Made by a program: the position numbers and the translations under genes. Below, in pieces: positions 21,531 to 34,500 of a stretch of 64,000 nt of DNA (its first letter is position 1; each line of letters starts with the position of its first letter). Source of the stretch: Ctena decussata (Eukaryota > Mollusca > Bivalvia > Lucinida > Lucinidae); contig OZ022512.1 of assembly GCA_963989385.1 (NCBI GenBank), forward strand, positions 25,441,899-25,505,898, read 5' to 3'. Below the pieces are notes generated by a model that saw nothing but the letters and a program-made list of their open reading frames with translations, searched no databases and had not been told where the DNA came from.

Positions 21531-22466
21531 CTTTGATGTTTAAGTTTTTGGTCCATTTTTTCTCATCATAGCCATTAACATCAGTGGAAACTTGTTAATA
21601 TCAGTAATATTTATTCTAAGTTTGACTACCTGTATCTTACCACTGAAGGGGTAGAATTTGTTTTTGTGAACAATTTTTATTGCATTGCTCATTTAGCCTT
21701 TCAGCCATAGTAATTATTTTATGCTTGTCCTGGGAGGCTGGGAGAAGTGCTAAAAATCAGAGCTCCATATAAGGATGGGTAACAGAGATAATTGAGAGAA
21801 AATTTTTCATTTCCCAAAGAAAACATTGCAAAACCTTCTCACATGTTTTCAGCAAAAAGTAAAATAAAAAAATGTGAGAAGCTTTTGCATTCACATATTT
21901 TCAACAAAATATAGCAGTGTATCTAACTATAAAGTAGTAAAACACTTGACAGAGTTGATCTTTTAACAAGCTCATTAGGCAAACGGTGCTTTGGTGTGCT
22001 CTCTGGTGGGCTGTTTTGTGTTTCCGGTGGGGAAATATGGAAGTGGATTTTCTAAGGCCATACAGTTTTGATTAGAAATTTCTTTTCTTACAGACAATTT
22101 GATTTACAGTTTCATCTGCCCTTTGTGCATAAATATTCAACAAAAATGAGAATTGTTGTGGCAAGAAATATTCTGTAAACAAAATGATTGTTAGGACAGC
22201 TGTCTTGTTTAACAATTAGTATAAGTTCGATGAATTCCCAGTCCATATTTAAAAATTAGGTAATTTAAAAGAATACTCAGTATATCAGGCATAGTTGTTT
22301 TACATTTCCCACCAGTCCTATTTAACTCAAACTGATGTCAGTAACTGACGTTTCAGTTACAATTTCATCTTCTGAAGGAAAAAAGTCAAACAGAATGAAC
22401 AACCAACTTTGGCATACAATGACCTTTTTCAAGACCATTGTATCTTTTGTATTGATTTTGTAGAAC

Positions 22467-22570
22467 ATGGATGACATGATAGTGTCACTGATGTCAATGG
22501 GATTTGACATCGCTGACTGCCAGGATGCCATCACTTTTGGAAAGAACACTGTGGAATCAGCAGTTGAATG
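22467..22570 (+). CDS. UBA-UBX-LRR exon 1 (UBA domain)
   Basis: Acceptor ATTGATTTTGTAG (AG at 22462-22463), donor GTAAGTG. It encodes MDDMIVSLMSMGFDIADCQD and AITFGKNTVESAVEW, a UBA domain like that of UBXN1 with the ubiquitin-contacting MGF loop. AAC precedes the ATG, so an upstream coding start cannot be excluded. Confidence 0.88.
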
Positions 22571-25500
22571 GTAAGTGTTAGTTTTTGGGAGCTTTCCACA
22601 TACTGTAAAAATTCTAAGTAACCTAATGACCCTAAATTTTTGGACAGACAGGCCTGAAGGAGCAGTTTGATCAGGGTCTACAAGTTCACCATCCACTAAG
22701 CATCATTTGATCATTTGGATGCATTAGTGTGTGTAAAATCTACTTTCTAAGAATTTTCAAACAATAATTGTCCAACTTTCGGGTGTCCCAAATTTTAGGA
22801 TCATTACGGTATTGGGACAGATAGGTCTGAGCAAACAGTGCAGATTTGACCTCCTTGGTCTGGGTCTGCACTATTTTTGCCATTCCAGCTGTTTCTTTAG
22901 CTGCATTGAAAAACCAAACTGTTCAATTTTCAGGACAGTAACGGTAATTGTTTTAAATGTTCCAATTTTTAGATCTTTTTTATGGCACAATTAATAGACC
23001 TGGGTTAAAGATGCTTTTATTTCTGTTGCTCAAAGGTTAAAATAATCCAGATACATGTACATGTAGAGTAGAACTTTAATGGCCTGAACAGGCCAAAGGT
23101 GGTTCCAGCCATCCAGGGTTAATTTCTATATAAATTGAACTTTAGGGACTGAAGAACAAGTTCAAGTCAGGCAGGGTAAATGAGCCTTTAGGGTTCAAGC
23201 CATTGAAGTTCTACTGTATTACAGTCATAGAGACAGGAAAAAGTATTTGAGAACTTTATCACTTCTTTTAACCTGCAACCTGCTGGTCTTCAAAATAGGG
23301 CTCTTATTATGCCCCCAACTTTGAAAAAGTTGGTGGGGCATATTGCTTTTGGCTTGTCCATCCGTGTGTGCGAGTGTGCTTGTGTGTGTGCGTCACACTT
23401 TCCATGCTTGCTGTAACTTTTGAACCCAGCTAGCCAGGGTTCTGAAATTTCATATACGGATTTGTCATGGAGAATTAGCTGACACTTATTTTTTTCTTTT
23501 CCAAGTTATGCCCCTTTTTGGAGTTATGCCCCTTGTAGAAAAATTTTATGACTATCTTGTTAGCAAGATATCTCAAAATGTTTTTGAGCTATCGCTTTGA
23601 TATTTGGCATACTGATTGGGTATGAGGAGTAGATTACCTGATTAAGAATAATAGTAGTAATTCTTGATGTGCTAAATACTTTAGTACAGGTTTGGTAACT
23701 CTGCATTCATTTATTATGGAGTTACTTCCCCCGATGTTCAATACTTACGCAGCTACTAAGTTCAAGAACCACTGAAAGGTTTTGAAATTTCATATATGGA
23801 TTCCTTGTTAAAAATTAGCTGATAAAATATTTTTGTTCCCAGTTATGCCCCTTTTTGGAGTTATGTCCCTTTTAGTAAAATGTTATAACTATCTTGTTAG
23901 AAAGATAAAAAGTGTTTGAGCTATGGCCTTGATATTTGGTGTACTGATTGAGTCTGAGGAGTAGATAACCTGATTAAATTTTGGGACAATTTCGTAAAAT
24001 ATTGATGGAGTTATGGCTCTTGTTTGAATTTGGCATTTTTCCAACTTTTGAAAAAGCTTGATCTAGGAAGCTTATTAGCTCACCAGAGCCGAAGGCTCCG
24101 GGGGAGCTTATAGTATAGGCAGTTGTCCGTCGTCGTCGTCGTCTGTCGTATGTCGTCGTATGTCGTCGTCTGTCGTCCGTCAACACTTTTAAACAACATC
24201 TCCTCTAAAGCTACTGGGCCAATTGGGCCCAAATTTCATCTGTAGCATCCTTTGGCTGGGGGATCTAACGTTTGTGTTTTTTATGAAAATCGGCCCTTTA
24301 GTTTGGTTGCTATGGCAACTTAGAGTTCCCATAGACTTATAATGGGGAAAATTGAAAAATGGCATTAACTGCCAAGCCATTGCAGATATAATGACAAAAC
24401 TTTTATAGAAATGTTTCGTGAGAAGTCTTCTATCAGCTATATATTTTTTTGCCCACTGCTCCTTTTATTGGTTGCCATGGAAATCAAAATGCAAAAAAAA
24501 AGGAAAAAAATACTTAAAAAATTATCTGCTCTGAAGCCACTTGGCCAATTAGGCCCATATTTCATCTGTAGTATCCTTAGGTTGGGGGATTGAAAGTTTA
24601 TGTTTTTATGCCCCCAATTTCGGAGAAATTGTGGGGGCATATTGGTTTGGGCCTGTCCTTCTGTCCGTCTGTCATATCAAGAACCGTAAGAGCTAGGAGC
24701 TTGAAACTTTATACACATGATCAGTATGAAAAATAAGCGAACACGTGTTTTTTCTTTTTTCCGCGGGTCACATATTTCAAGAGTTATGCCCCTTTTTCGA
24801 CTTAGCCTGCGGAACCTTGTGAACAAAATATCTCAAGAACCCCTGATGCTAGGATCATGAGGTTTTGCAGGATGAGAATGCCCAAGGTGTAGATGACCTG
24901 ATTAACTTTTGAAACAAATTCGTGAATTTTTGACCGAGTTATGCCCCTTTTTCGACTTAGTGCATTGTAAGCCTATGGAACCTTGTGAACAAAATATCTC
25001 AAGAACCCCTGAAGCTAGGAGCATGATTTTTTGCAGGAAGATACTGCCTGTGGTGTAGATGACCTGATTAACTTTTGAAAAAAATTCGTGAATTTTTGAT
25101 CGAGTTATTCCCCTTTTTCGACTTAGTGCATTGAGGCCTATGGTACAAAGGTACCCTTACACATAGTCAAGAACAATAAGAGCTAGGAACTTGAAACTTT
25201 ATACACATGATCAGTATGGAAAATAAGCAGACCCGTATTTTTTTATTTTTCCTCCGGCAATGTATTTCCAGAGTTATGCCCCTTTTTCGACTTAGCCTGT
25301 GGAACCTTGTGAACAAAATATCTGGAGAACCCCTGATGCTAGGATCATGAGGCTTTGCAAGATGAGAATGCCCAAGGTGTAGATGACCTGATTAACTTTT
25401 GAAACAAATTCGTGAATTTTTGACCGAGTTATGCCCCTTTTTCGACTTAGTGCATTGTAAGCCTATGGAACCTTGTGAACAAAATATCTCAAGAACCCTT

Positions 25501-28500
25501 GAAGCTAGGAGCATGATTTTTTGCAGGAAGATACTGCCTGTGGTGTAGATGACCTGATTAACTTTTGAAAAAAATTCGTGAATTTTTGATCGAGTTATTC
25601 CCCTTTTTCGACTTAGTGCATTGAGGCCTATGGTACAAAGGTACCCTTACATATAGTCAAGAACAATAAGAGCTAGGAACTTGAAACTTTATACACATGA
25701 TCAGTATGGAAAATAAGCAGACCCGTATTTTTTTATTTTTCTGCCGGCAATGTATTTCCAGAGTTATGCCCCTTTTTCGACTTAGCCTGTGGAACCTTGT
25801 GAACAAAATATCTCAAGAACCCCTGATGCTAGGATCATGAGGCTTTGCAAGATGAGAATGCCCAAGGTGTAGATGACCTGATTAACTTTTGAAACAAATT
25901 CGTGAATTTTTGACCGAGTTATGACCCTTTTTCGACTTAGTGCATTGTAAGCCTATGGAACCTTGTGAACAAAATATCTCAAGAACCCCTGAAGCTAGGA
26001 GCATGATTATTTGCAGGAAGATACTGCCTGTGGTGTAGATGACCTGATTAACTTTTGAAAAAAATTCGTGAATTTTTGAATGAGTTATTCCCTTTTTTCG
26101 ACTTAGTGCATTGAGGCCTATGGTACAAAGGTACCTTTACATATAGTCAAGAACAATAAGAGCTAGGAACTTGAAACTTTATACACATGATCAGTATGGA
26201 AAATAAGCAGACCCGTATTTTTTTATTTTTCCGCCGGCAATGTATTTCCAGAGTTATGCCCCTTTTTCGACTTAGCCTGTGGAACCTTGTGAACAAAATA
26301 TCTGGAGAACCCCTGATGCTAGGATCATGAGGCTTTGCAAGATGAGAATGCCCAAGGTGTAGATGACCTGATTAACTTTTGAAACAAATTCGTGAATTTT
26401 TGACCGAGTTATGCCCCTTTTTCGACTTAGTGCATTGTAAGCCTATGGAACCTTGTGAACAAAATATCTCAAGAACCCTTGAAGCTAGGAGCATGATTTT
26501 TTGCAGGAAGATACTGCCTGTGGTGTAGATGACCTGATTAACTTTTGAAAAAAATTTGTGAATTTTTGATCGAGTTATTCCCCTTTTTCGACTTAGTGCA
26601 TTGAGGCCTATGGTACAAAGGTACCCTTACATATAGTCAAGAACAATAAGAGCTAGGAACTTGAAACTTTATACACATGATCAGTATGGAAAATAAGCAG
26701 ACCCGTATTTTTTTATTTTTCTGCCGGCAATGTATTTCCAGAGTTATGCCCCTTTTTCGACTTAGCCTGTGGAACCTTGTGAACAAAATATCTCAAGAAC
26801 CCCTAATGCTAGGATCATGAGGCTTTGCAAGATGAGAATGCCCAAGGTGTAGATGACCTGATTAACTTTTGAAACAAATTCGTGAATTTTTGACCGAGTT
26901 ATGCCCCTTTTTCGACTTAGTGCATTGTAAGCCTATGGAACCTTGTGAACAAAATATCTCAAGAACCCCTGAAGCTAGGAGCATGATTATTTGCAGGAAG
27001 ATACTGCCTGTGGTGTAGATGACCTGATTAACTTTTGAAAAAAATTCGTGAATTTTTGAATGAGTTATTCCCTTTTTTCGACTTAGTGCATTGAGGCCTA
27101 TGGTACAAAGGTACCTTTACATATAGTCAAGAACAATAAGAGCTAGGAACTTGAAACTTTATACACATGATCAGTATGGAAAATAAGCAGACACGTATTT
27201 TTTTATTTTTCTGCCGGCAATGTATTTCCAGAGTTATGCCCCTTTTTCGACTTAGCCTGTGGAACCTTGTGAACAAAATATCTCAAGAACCCCTGATGCT
27301 AGGATCATGAGGCTTTGCAAGATGAGAATGCCCAAGGTGTAGATGACCTGATTAACTTTTGAAACAAATTCGTGAATTTTTGACCGAGTTATGCCCCTTT
27401 TTCGACTTAGTGCATTGTAAGCCTATGGAACCTTGTGAACAAAATATCTCAAGAACCCCTGAAGCTAGGAGCATGATTTTTTGCAGGAAGATACTGCCTG
27501 TGGTGTAGATGACCTGATTAACTTTTGAAAAAAAATCGTGAATTTTTGATTGAGTTATTCACCTTTTTCGACTTAGTGCATTGTAAGCCTATGGAACCTT
27601 GTGAACAAAATATCTCAAGAACACCTGATGCTAGGATCATGATTTTATGCAGGAAGATACTGCCTGTGGTGTAGATGACCTGATTAACTTTTGAAAATAA
27701 TTTGTAAATTTTGGATTGAGTTATGCCCCTTTTTCAACTTAGTGCATTATTTGCCTATGGAAGCTTGTGAACAAAATATCTGGAGAACCCCTGATGCTAG
27801 GATCATGATTTTTGCAGGTTGATATTGCCCAAGGTGTAGATGACCTGATTAACTTTCAAAAACAATTCGTAAATTTTTGACTGAGTTAAGCCCCTTTTTC
27901 GACTTAGTGCATTGTAAGCCTATGGTACAAAGGTACAAGCATTATTGGATGAACCTTCACTAGAGACAAGCATATGGTTGGGGGCATAGTGTTTCATAAA
28001 CACATTTTCTAGTTTTTATGAAAATCGGCTCTTTAGTTTGGTTGCTATGGTAACTTAGAGTTGCATTGACTCATAATGGGGAAAATTGAAAAATGGCATT
28101 TACTGCCAAGCTATTGCAGATATGTTGACAAAACTTTTATAGAAATGTTCCTTGAGAAGTGTTCTATCAGCTATATGCTTTTTTTGGCCCACTGCTCCTT
28201 TTATTGGTTGCCATGGAAACCAAAATGCAAAAAATGAAAAAGAAGTACTTTAAATATTATCTCCTCTGAAGCCGCTTGGCTGATTAAGCCCAGATTTCAT
28301 CTGTAGTATCCTTGGGCTGGGGGATTGAAAGTTTGTGTTTAATATGAAAATCAGCTTTTTAGTTTGGTTGCTATGGTAAGTTAGAGTAGCATTGACTCAT
28401 AATGGGGAAAATTGAAAAATGGCACTTATTGCCAAGCCATTGCAGATATGTTGACAGAACTTTTATAGAAATGTTGCTTGAGAAGTGTTCTATCAGCTAT

Positions 28501-31500
28501 ATGTTTTCTGGCCCACTGCTCCTTTTATTGGTTGCCATGGAAACCAAAATGCAAAAAACGGGGGGAAAATGCTTAAAAAATACCTCTTCTGAAGCCACTA
28601 GCCAATTGGGCTCAGATTTTATCTTCAGTATCCTTGGGCTGGGGGAATTTAATATTTTTTTTTTTCATGAAAATCGGCTCTTTCATTTGGTTGCTATGGC
28701 AAATAAGACTTACGTTGACTAATGATGTAGAAAATTAAAATGGCATTTACTGCAATCATAATTTGGGAAATAGTTATATATTTTGTTATCAACTCAGCAG
28801 ACTGTCAGACTTAGACTTTGTAGTTGTATATTTTGTATTAGCCTGCACAAATGTGACAGCAATTTTAAGCCTATACATATTTGATTGCAATTTGTGCTAG
28901 AGATCTGGTGAGCTTTGTGGCCCGTGGGCCTCTTGTTTTTGGTATACTGGTAGTTCTTGATGTGTTAAATACTTTAGTACAGGTTAGCTAACTCTGCATT
29001 CATTAATTACGGAGTTACTTCCCCTGATGTTCAATACTTATGCAGCTACTGAGCTCAAGAACCACTGGGAATAGGGTGTTTGAAATTTCATATATAGATT
29101 TCTCATGGAAAATTAGCTGAAACATATTTTTTTTCTTTTCCCAGTTATGCTCCTTTTATGAGTTATGCCCCTTTTAGAAAAATGAGGTAACTACCTTGTT
29201 AGCAAGATATCTCAAAATGTATTTGAGCAGTGGCCTTGATATTTTTTTTGGTTTAACAGTAGTTCATGATGTGTTGAATATTTCAGTAAAGATTAGGTAA
29301 CTCCTTTTCAGACTTAGACATTTTAAAGTTTGACACCTCTAGAGGCAAGCATATAGTTGGGGGGCATAGTGTTTCACAAACACAATTTCTAGTTACTTTA
29401 GAATGTGGATTTTAAGGCCCTGTCCATTGGGGCCTGGGAAATAGATTGGCTCACTCCTGCCTGCTGCCTCTGCTGCAGAGCTTCTAGTAGCTTTGGCAAG
29501 ACGCCAAGTTAAACAGAGAGGCAGTGACTGAAGTATTGTTGACTCCAGGACAAGGATTAACACTTAAAAAGCCGAAAATGAAAATAGTTGAATTCGCATA
29601 TGTGTATATCAAAATGAGGTGGCTTGATATACACTGTTTGCCCCCTAGTCTTTGAATTCTCAATATGATACAGCTTGAACAAAACATTTTTATTTCAAAT
29701 TTTGCAGAAGTATTTTTTGTTGGCTGCTTTTTGGGCTTTAAGGATTGAAAAAATCATTAATCATTGCAAAAATGTATAAGTGCAGCCATATCGCTTTTAT
29801 GTTCACACCTTTTATTTGCAGGCTTGTAGCAGGAAAACCAGGCTTTCGAACTGCTCCTCCACAAGACACAAATCCAAGCCTTAGACTGAGGCCTGTAAGT
29901 ATTGGGTTTAATAAATGAGCAGTACCGTTCAAAAAAGATGCATAGTGAATACCGTATTAATCCGATTAAACACCCTGGGGGCTTTGCATTTCAGAAAATT
30001 GGGGCATTATTAAGAGTCTAAAGTGTTCTACCAAAATACCTCTAATAAACAGTATTAATGTGAATGGGTTTATTTTCAGAGGCAGTAACTCTAATTCTTC
30101 TTTCCTCCCTTCTCAGTAGAGGTAGGGTCAATGTTTAAAGGAAAGAATTTGCTCCTGTAGGAGCAAATTCTTTCCTTTAAGAATAGACCCAATTTCCAAG
30201 AGCTACCTTGTCCAAGAACGCAAACCAAAATTCATGCTAGTTAGGATAATATTATTTTCGGAAAAGAGGCATGGGGTATTTATCAGAGCAGACGTGTTTC
30301 AAAGGATTAAAATGGTATATACGCAAATAGCAAAGAATGAGAGCAGACTATGCATAATCAGTCTGGTGAAGGCCTTTCTGCTTGCACATAGTGTAACTTG
30401 GAGAATTCTACAGGTGAAAAATGAATTTTCAGCTATTTTGCTTGAAGTACCCTGACTAGGAAAGCCCAATCATGTCAGAGGCAGTCATAAAAATTCTAAT
30501 TTTCATTTGTTCCAACAGTCTTTTGGCTCCATCTAAACTTTTCCATTTGAAATAATGTGCAGCGAAAAGGACAAGAATTTAGAAATGGTGATGGAAACAG
30601 CAAAGGTTTTTTTTTTGCCTGATCTTGAAATAACTTAGGGCTATTCCAGATAAAAGTAGTTCCCAGTGCAGGACCGAAACTTTTCCTGAGAGGTACCACC
30701 AAGGAAATTTTAATTACATGTACAATAAGAAATTATAGTATTCATATATCTTTAACCTCCCCCCACCACCAAAACTTTAATTACCGTATTTACCGTAAAT
30801 TTTCGGACACCGTAAATTTTCGGACACCCTATATTTTCCCAAAACGCCACCTATATTATGTACCCTATATTTCCGGACACGTACTAACCAGGGTATTTTT
30901 GTTGTCCGTAAATGTTCGGACACAAAAAAAACGTCCCTTGTTCTCTCATAAAATTTTCATGTATAGGCTATCAGTTTTGTCTGTTTGCTATGTTTACCTT
31001 GGCCTTCGGCTAGATGAGGTACCGTAATTCTTCGGCTATAAGGCGAGTCGTTTATAAGACGGGGGGGTGTAGTTTTTTGACTGTCTGGGCAAGTATTTAG
31101 CTTAGCCTCGCCTATAAGATGGACCTATCTTTTTGCCAATTCCCCAAAGGTCATCACCAGTCGCCGGTGTCTACGTATATTTAAACTGGTTATGCAGTTA
31201 CCGTAATATGCATAAATATCTTGGATTACATACCACATTATGTACCGTATGTATATTTCCATAAGTTATCCACATCCTAACTCCGATGTACACAACTCGT
31301 GACATATTCCAATTTGCAATTTGAAGATGAAAGGATCCATACTAAACAAATTTTTTCCACAGGCCAAATATTTAGCGTAAATACTGTATCCAAACTACTA
31401 GCACGTGGTCAGTCTAACACACCTGTACTTCAACAAACAAATTGTGTCACCTCAAGGTCATTGACCGCTTTGATCTTTTTGTGTACTCTAGTCCAATACC

Positions 31501-34500
31501 GCATCTCAAATTACATAATTCAGCCAGACAGGTTTGACAAGTTCAATGGGATTACCGATAAGTAAAGAGAAAAAGTGCCTTATTTGTTTACATATAGGTT
31601 GCAGGAAACTACCTGAGAATGTTAACTTGAGGAAATAAAAATAAAAGGATGATATTGTTACACATTGTTAGCGGATGTGGAATTGAAAAGAAGAGTTTAA
31701 TGGGTTTGCCAGATGCAATCACTGTTCGCATAAGGTATTATTTCATGTGATGGGTACCTGATGTATTGTTTATGTCTCACTTGGGAGGGGGAATAGACTT
31801 AAGGTTACGCATTGGACAATGATAGCCACGGTGTCCAAAGCCTCTTCTATATGATGGGTACAAATTTTGGGGGTCATTTCATGGTTCAACACCTACCAGC
31901 TAGACAATACCAGAAGCCATTATGAAGTTTATTTTCTCATATAATCTAATTGATTAAACAAAACATTAGTTAAACAAATTGTTTACTGTCACACCTATCG
32001 GTACTATATACGAAAAAGATACCGTATATATGCCGGTGCATACCCTTGATAATTGGTTATTATTCGGCGTTCGTAAATATTCGGACACTTAAAAAAATTA
32101 TAATTTTTGCCAAATTAAATGTTCGGACAGTAAAAAAAATAATTATTTTAATCCGTCCGAATAATTAGGGTAAATACGGTAGTTTGCAGCCCTGCCTGAG
32201 GATGTAAATTTTCCTGGAAAAGCCCTTATTAGTATACAATTGTTTTATCATTTTCCTTTTGCTTCAACAGCAAACATCAGAATTTGAAGCTTCCTCAGTG
32301 CCTTTTGTGAAGCCCAGTCCCATCAAATCAGATCCCAAGCCTCCATTACATGATCAGAGCAACCAATCAGAAGCTAACAGAAACAACCAATCAGAGGTCA
32401 GCCAGCAGTTATCTGACCAATCAGAATCAGCTGTTGTGAGTAGGATGCACCTGAGTGATCAGCAAAGAAAAGTGAAGGAAGGATTTGAACAGAAGAAGAG
32501 GGATGAAGCAAAGAAACAAGCTGTCCTGGAGAAGAAGCGTCAGAAAGAGGTCAATTAAGATAATTACCTTAATATTTGGACCCGTTGATAACTTACCATA
32601 TTTCTTGGGTTATGAGATAGGTTTTTTTCTGACCCCAGATATCTAAGTCAGTCTTGTGCAACTGTGCCATTACATGGGTTTCTTTTCCAAAACAATCTCA
32701 AAAATTTAGATGGGTCTTTAAGATGAATCAAGTTTTTTGGTGTTTTGGAAGGGAGAAAAGCTAGTGTACAATCGAATCAAATAAATACTGTATTGATCCT
32801 AAACTGTGAAAAGTTGCTAAATTTATGCAAGGATGTGTCAAAATATAGCTTAAGGACCATGATCAGAGATCTCTATGCCAGTCCAATCTTGCTGTACTCA
32901 GCATAGACAATTATTTAGGTTTATTACTACATGTATGTCTAGTAGTTGCTTTTTAAGGAAGATATTGATATGTTTTGTGCCTGATTGGTGATTTGCATCA
33001 GGGCCCAATATGTGACTGAAAGAAAAATCAGAAGACCAAATTCGTTCTCAAACAATGACAAAAGTATTCTGTTTTAAAATTGTCGTAATTTCAGATAAGT
33101 AGTCCAAACTTATCAGCTTTTAAATTGAATTTAATAACATCTTGTAATGTACAGTGTCCTGTCGTCTATAAATGAATGGGCTATTGCCAGTTGACTGTCA
33201 AAACCCATACAGATACTGATAGTGAATATTGTGATCAACATGCAGAATGCAGATAGATAGATTAGAGTCTTCCCTGCTTTCATGATCAGTCTTCAGAATT
33301 TGAGAAATCTTTTGAGTGAAAAATGAAGATACTCATCAATCTTGGCATATGAACAGGGTGATTTGAGTCTTTTGGTGTTTGGGTACACCTCCTTGTGTTT
33401 CTGCCATGTAAAGAAAGGGGAACATCTTTTGTGACTTCCTGATTCCTTCTCTGGATGATGAAAAACCCTGCTAATATAGGATGAACTCTTAAAATAAAAA
33501 ATTTGCTCCTGGGGGAGCAAATTGTTTTCTTTAAGAGTTGACCCCATTGAGAAGGGATGCAACATGAAAATCGCAGAGTGGCTTCCCCTGAATGTGTAAC
33601 CGTTCACCTTGACTGTTTGCACATTTGTATGATGCGGTTTGTCTGGACAGATCCTGTCTTTACTGTTGTCACATGATCCGCCACACGACAAAAAGAACCA
33701 AGTGGCATGTACACCCAACAAAGACTCAGATCAGCCTGGGCATCCACCCAGTCTGAGAAGAGTCTTCGCTGTCGGCATGGAGGTAGCTTAGACTGTAAGC
33801 ACACATGGAATACTCTTATTAGACTGGACAGATGCCCAGGCTGATCTGAGTCTTACCTGGGGGCACATGCCACTTTGTTGGTTTTGTTGTGTCACAGCTC
33901 ACATTTTATGTTATAATTGCAGGAGCATGCCAGAGTTTTGAAAGAAATAGCCGAAGATAGAGAAAAGAAAAAGCTTACCCATGGTCCAGTAAAACCCACA
34001 GCAGAGGCAACAGTGGGACCAGGTCAGTCTGGTGCTGGGGCAACCACATCTGCTGCTGGGTCAGGTGCTAAAGTGCAGCAAGCCGATGCCAAGGTGGAAG
34101 GACTGAGTTCTACTTGTCTTTTACAGGTATTTTAAGAGAATGTTATAATTACTTTTAGCCTGCTGCAGGCAAAGGTACAGTAAAGGGTGTGATAGGTATT
34201 ACAGCATGGCAGGCAAAAGAAAAAACAGAAAGCTTGAGTATCACTGGAGTTTGCTAGGCAGGTGACATGTTCAGCTAACTCAGCCAGGTTTGTGTGTTTA
34301 AAATTTCCTTAGTCTCTTTATATTACCATGTAAAACTGTATTTAAATGCTAATACATGTATGCCAGGTCCTTATGTAGTCATAAAGGATATATTTACTGC
34401 ATCAGAGAACACAGTTAGTAACAGTACTTTAAACTCTAAATATTTGAAGTGAGCAGTGTAGACCAAAATCAGACTGAAGAGCAGTCCAAGCAAGATTAGG

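Larger units (their letters stand above)
24076..28936 (+). mobile_element. Middle layer: terminal-hairpin element, subfamily B, interrupted
   Basis: It begins AGCTCACCAGAGCCGAAGGC then TCCGGGGGAGCTTATA and a GTCGTCGTCGTCTGTCGT stretch. It ends GGTGAGCTTTGTGGCCCGTG then GGCCTCTTGTTTTT. Its core has units with TTGGTTGCTATGGCAACTTA and ATAATGGGGAAAATTGAAAA. The left half (24076-24607) and right half (28014-28936) are split by subfamily C. Confidence 0.82.
23306..29394 (+). mobile_element. Outer layer: terminal-hairpin element, subfamily C, interrupted
   Basis: It starts TTATGCCCCCAACTTTGAAA with AAGTTGGTGGGGCAT and ends TTGGGGGGCATAGTGTTTCA then CAAACACAATTTCTAG. Its own sequence is 23306-24070 and 28941-29394 (GAGTTATGCCCCTTT, CAAGATATCTCAAAATG). 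The part between is a younger subfamily B insertion. Confidence 0.8.

Noticed and set aside
24076..28936. CRISPR-like array suggested by regular spacing
   Set aside because: Units are 490 bp with no short repeat/unique spacer pattern; this is a eukaryotic tandem array in a transposon.
33293..33721. 142-codon minus-strand frame
   Set aside because: It spans a family G palindrome and half of MITE A, with no recognisable domain or splice pattern.
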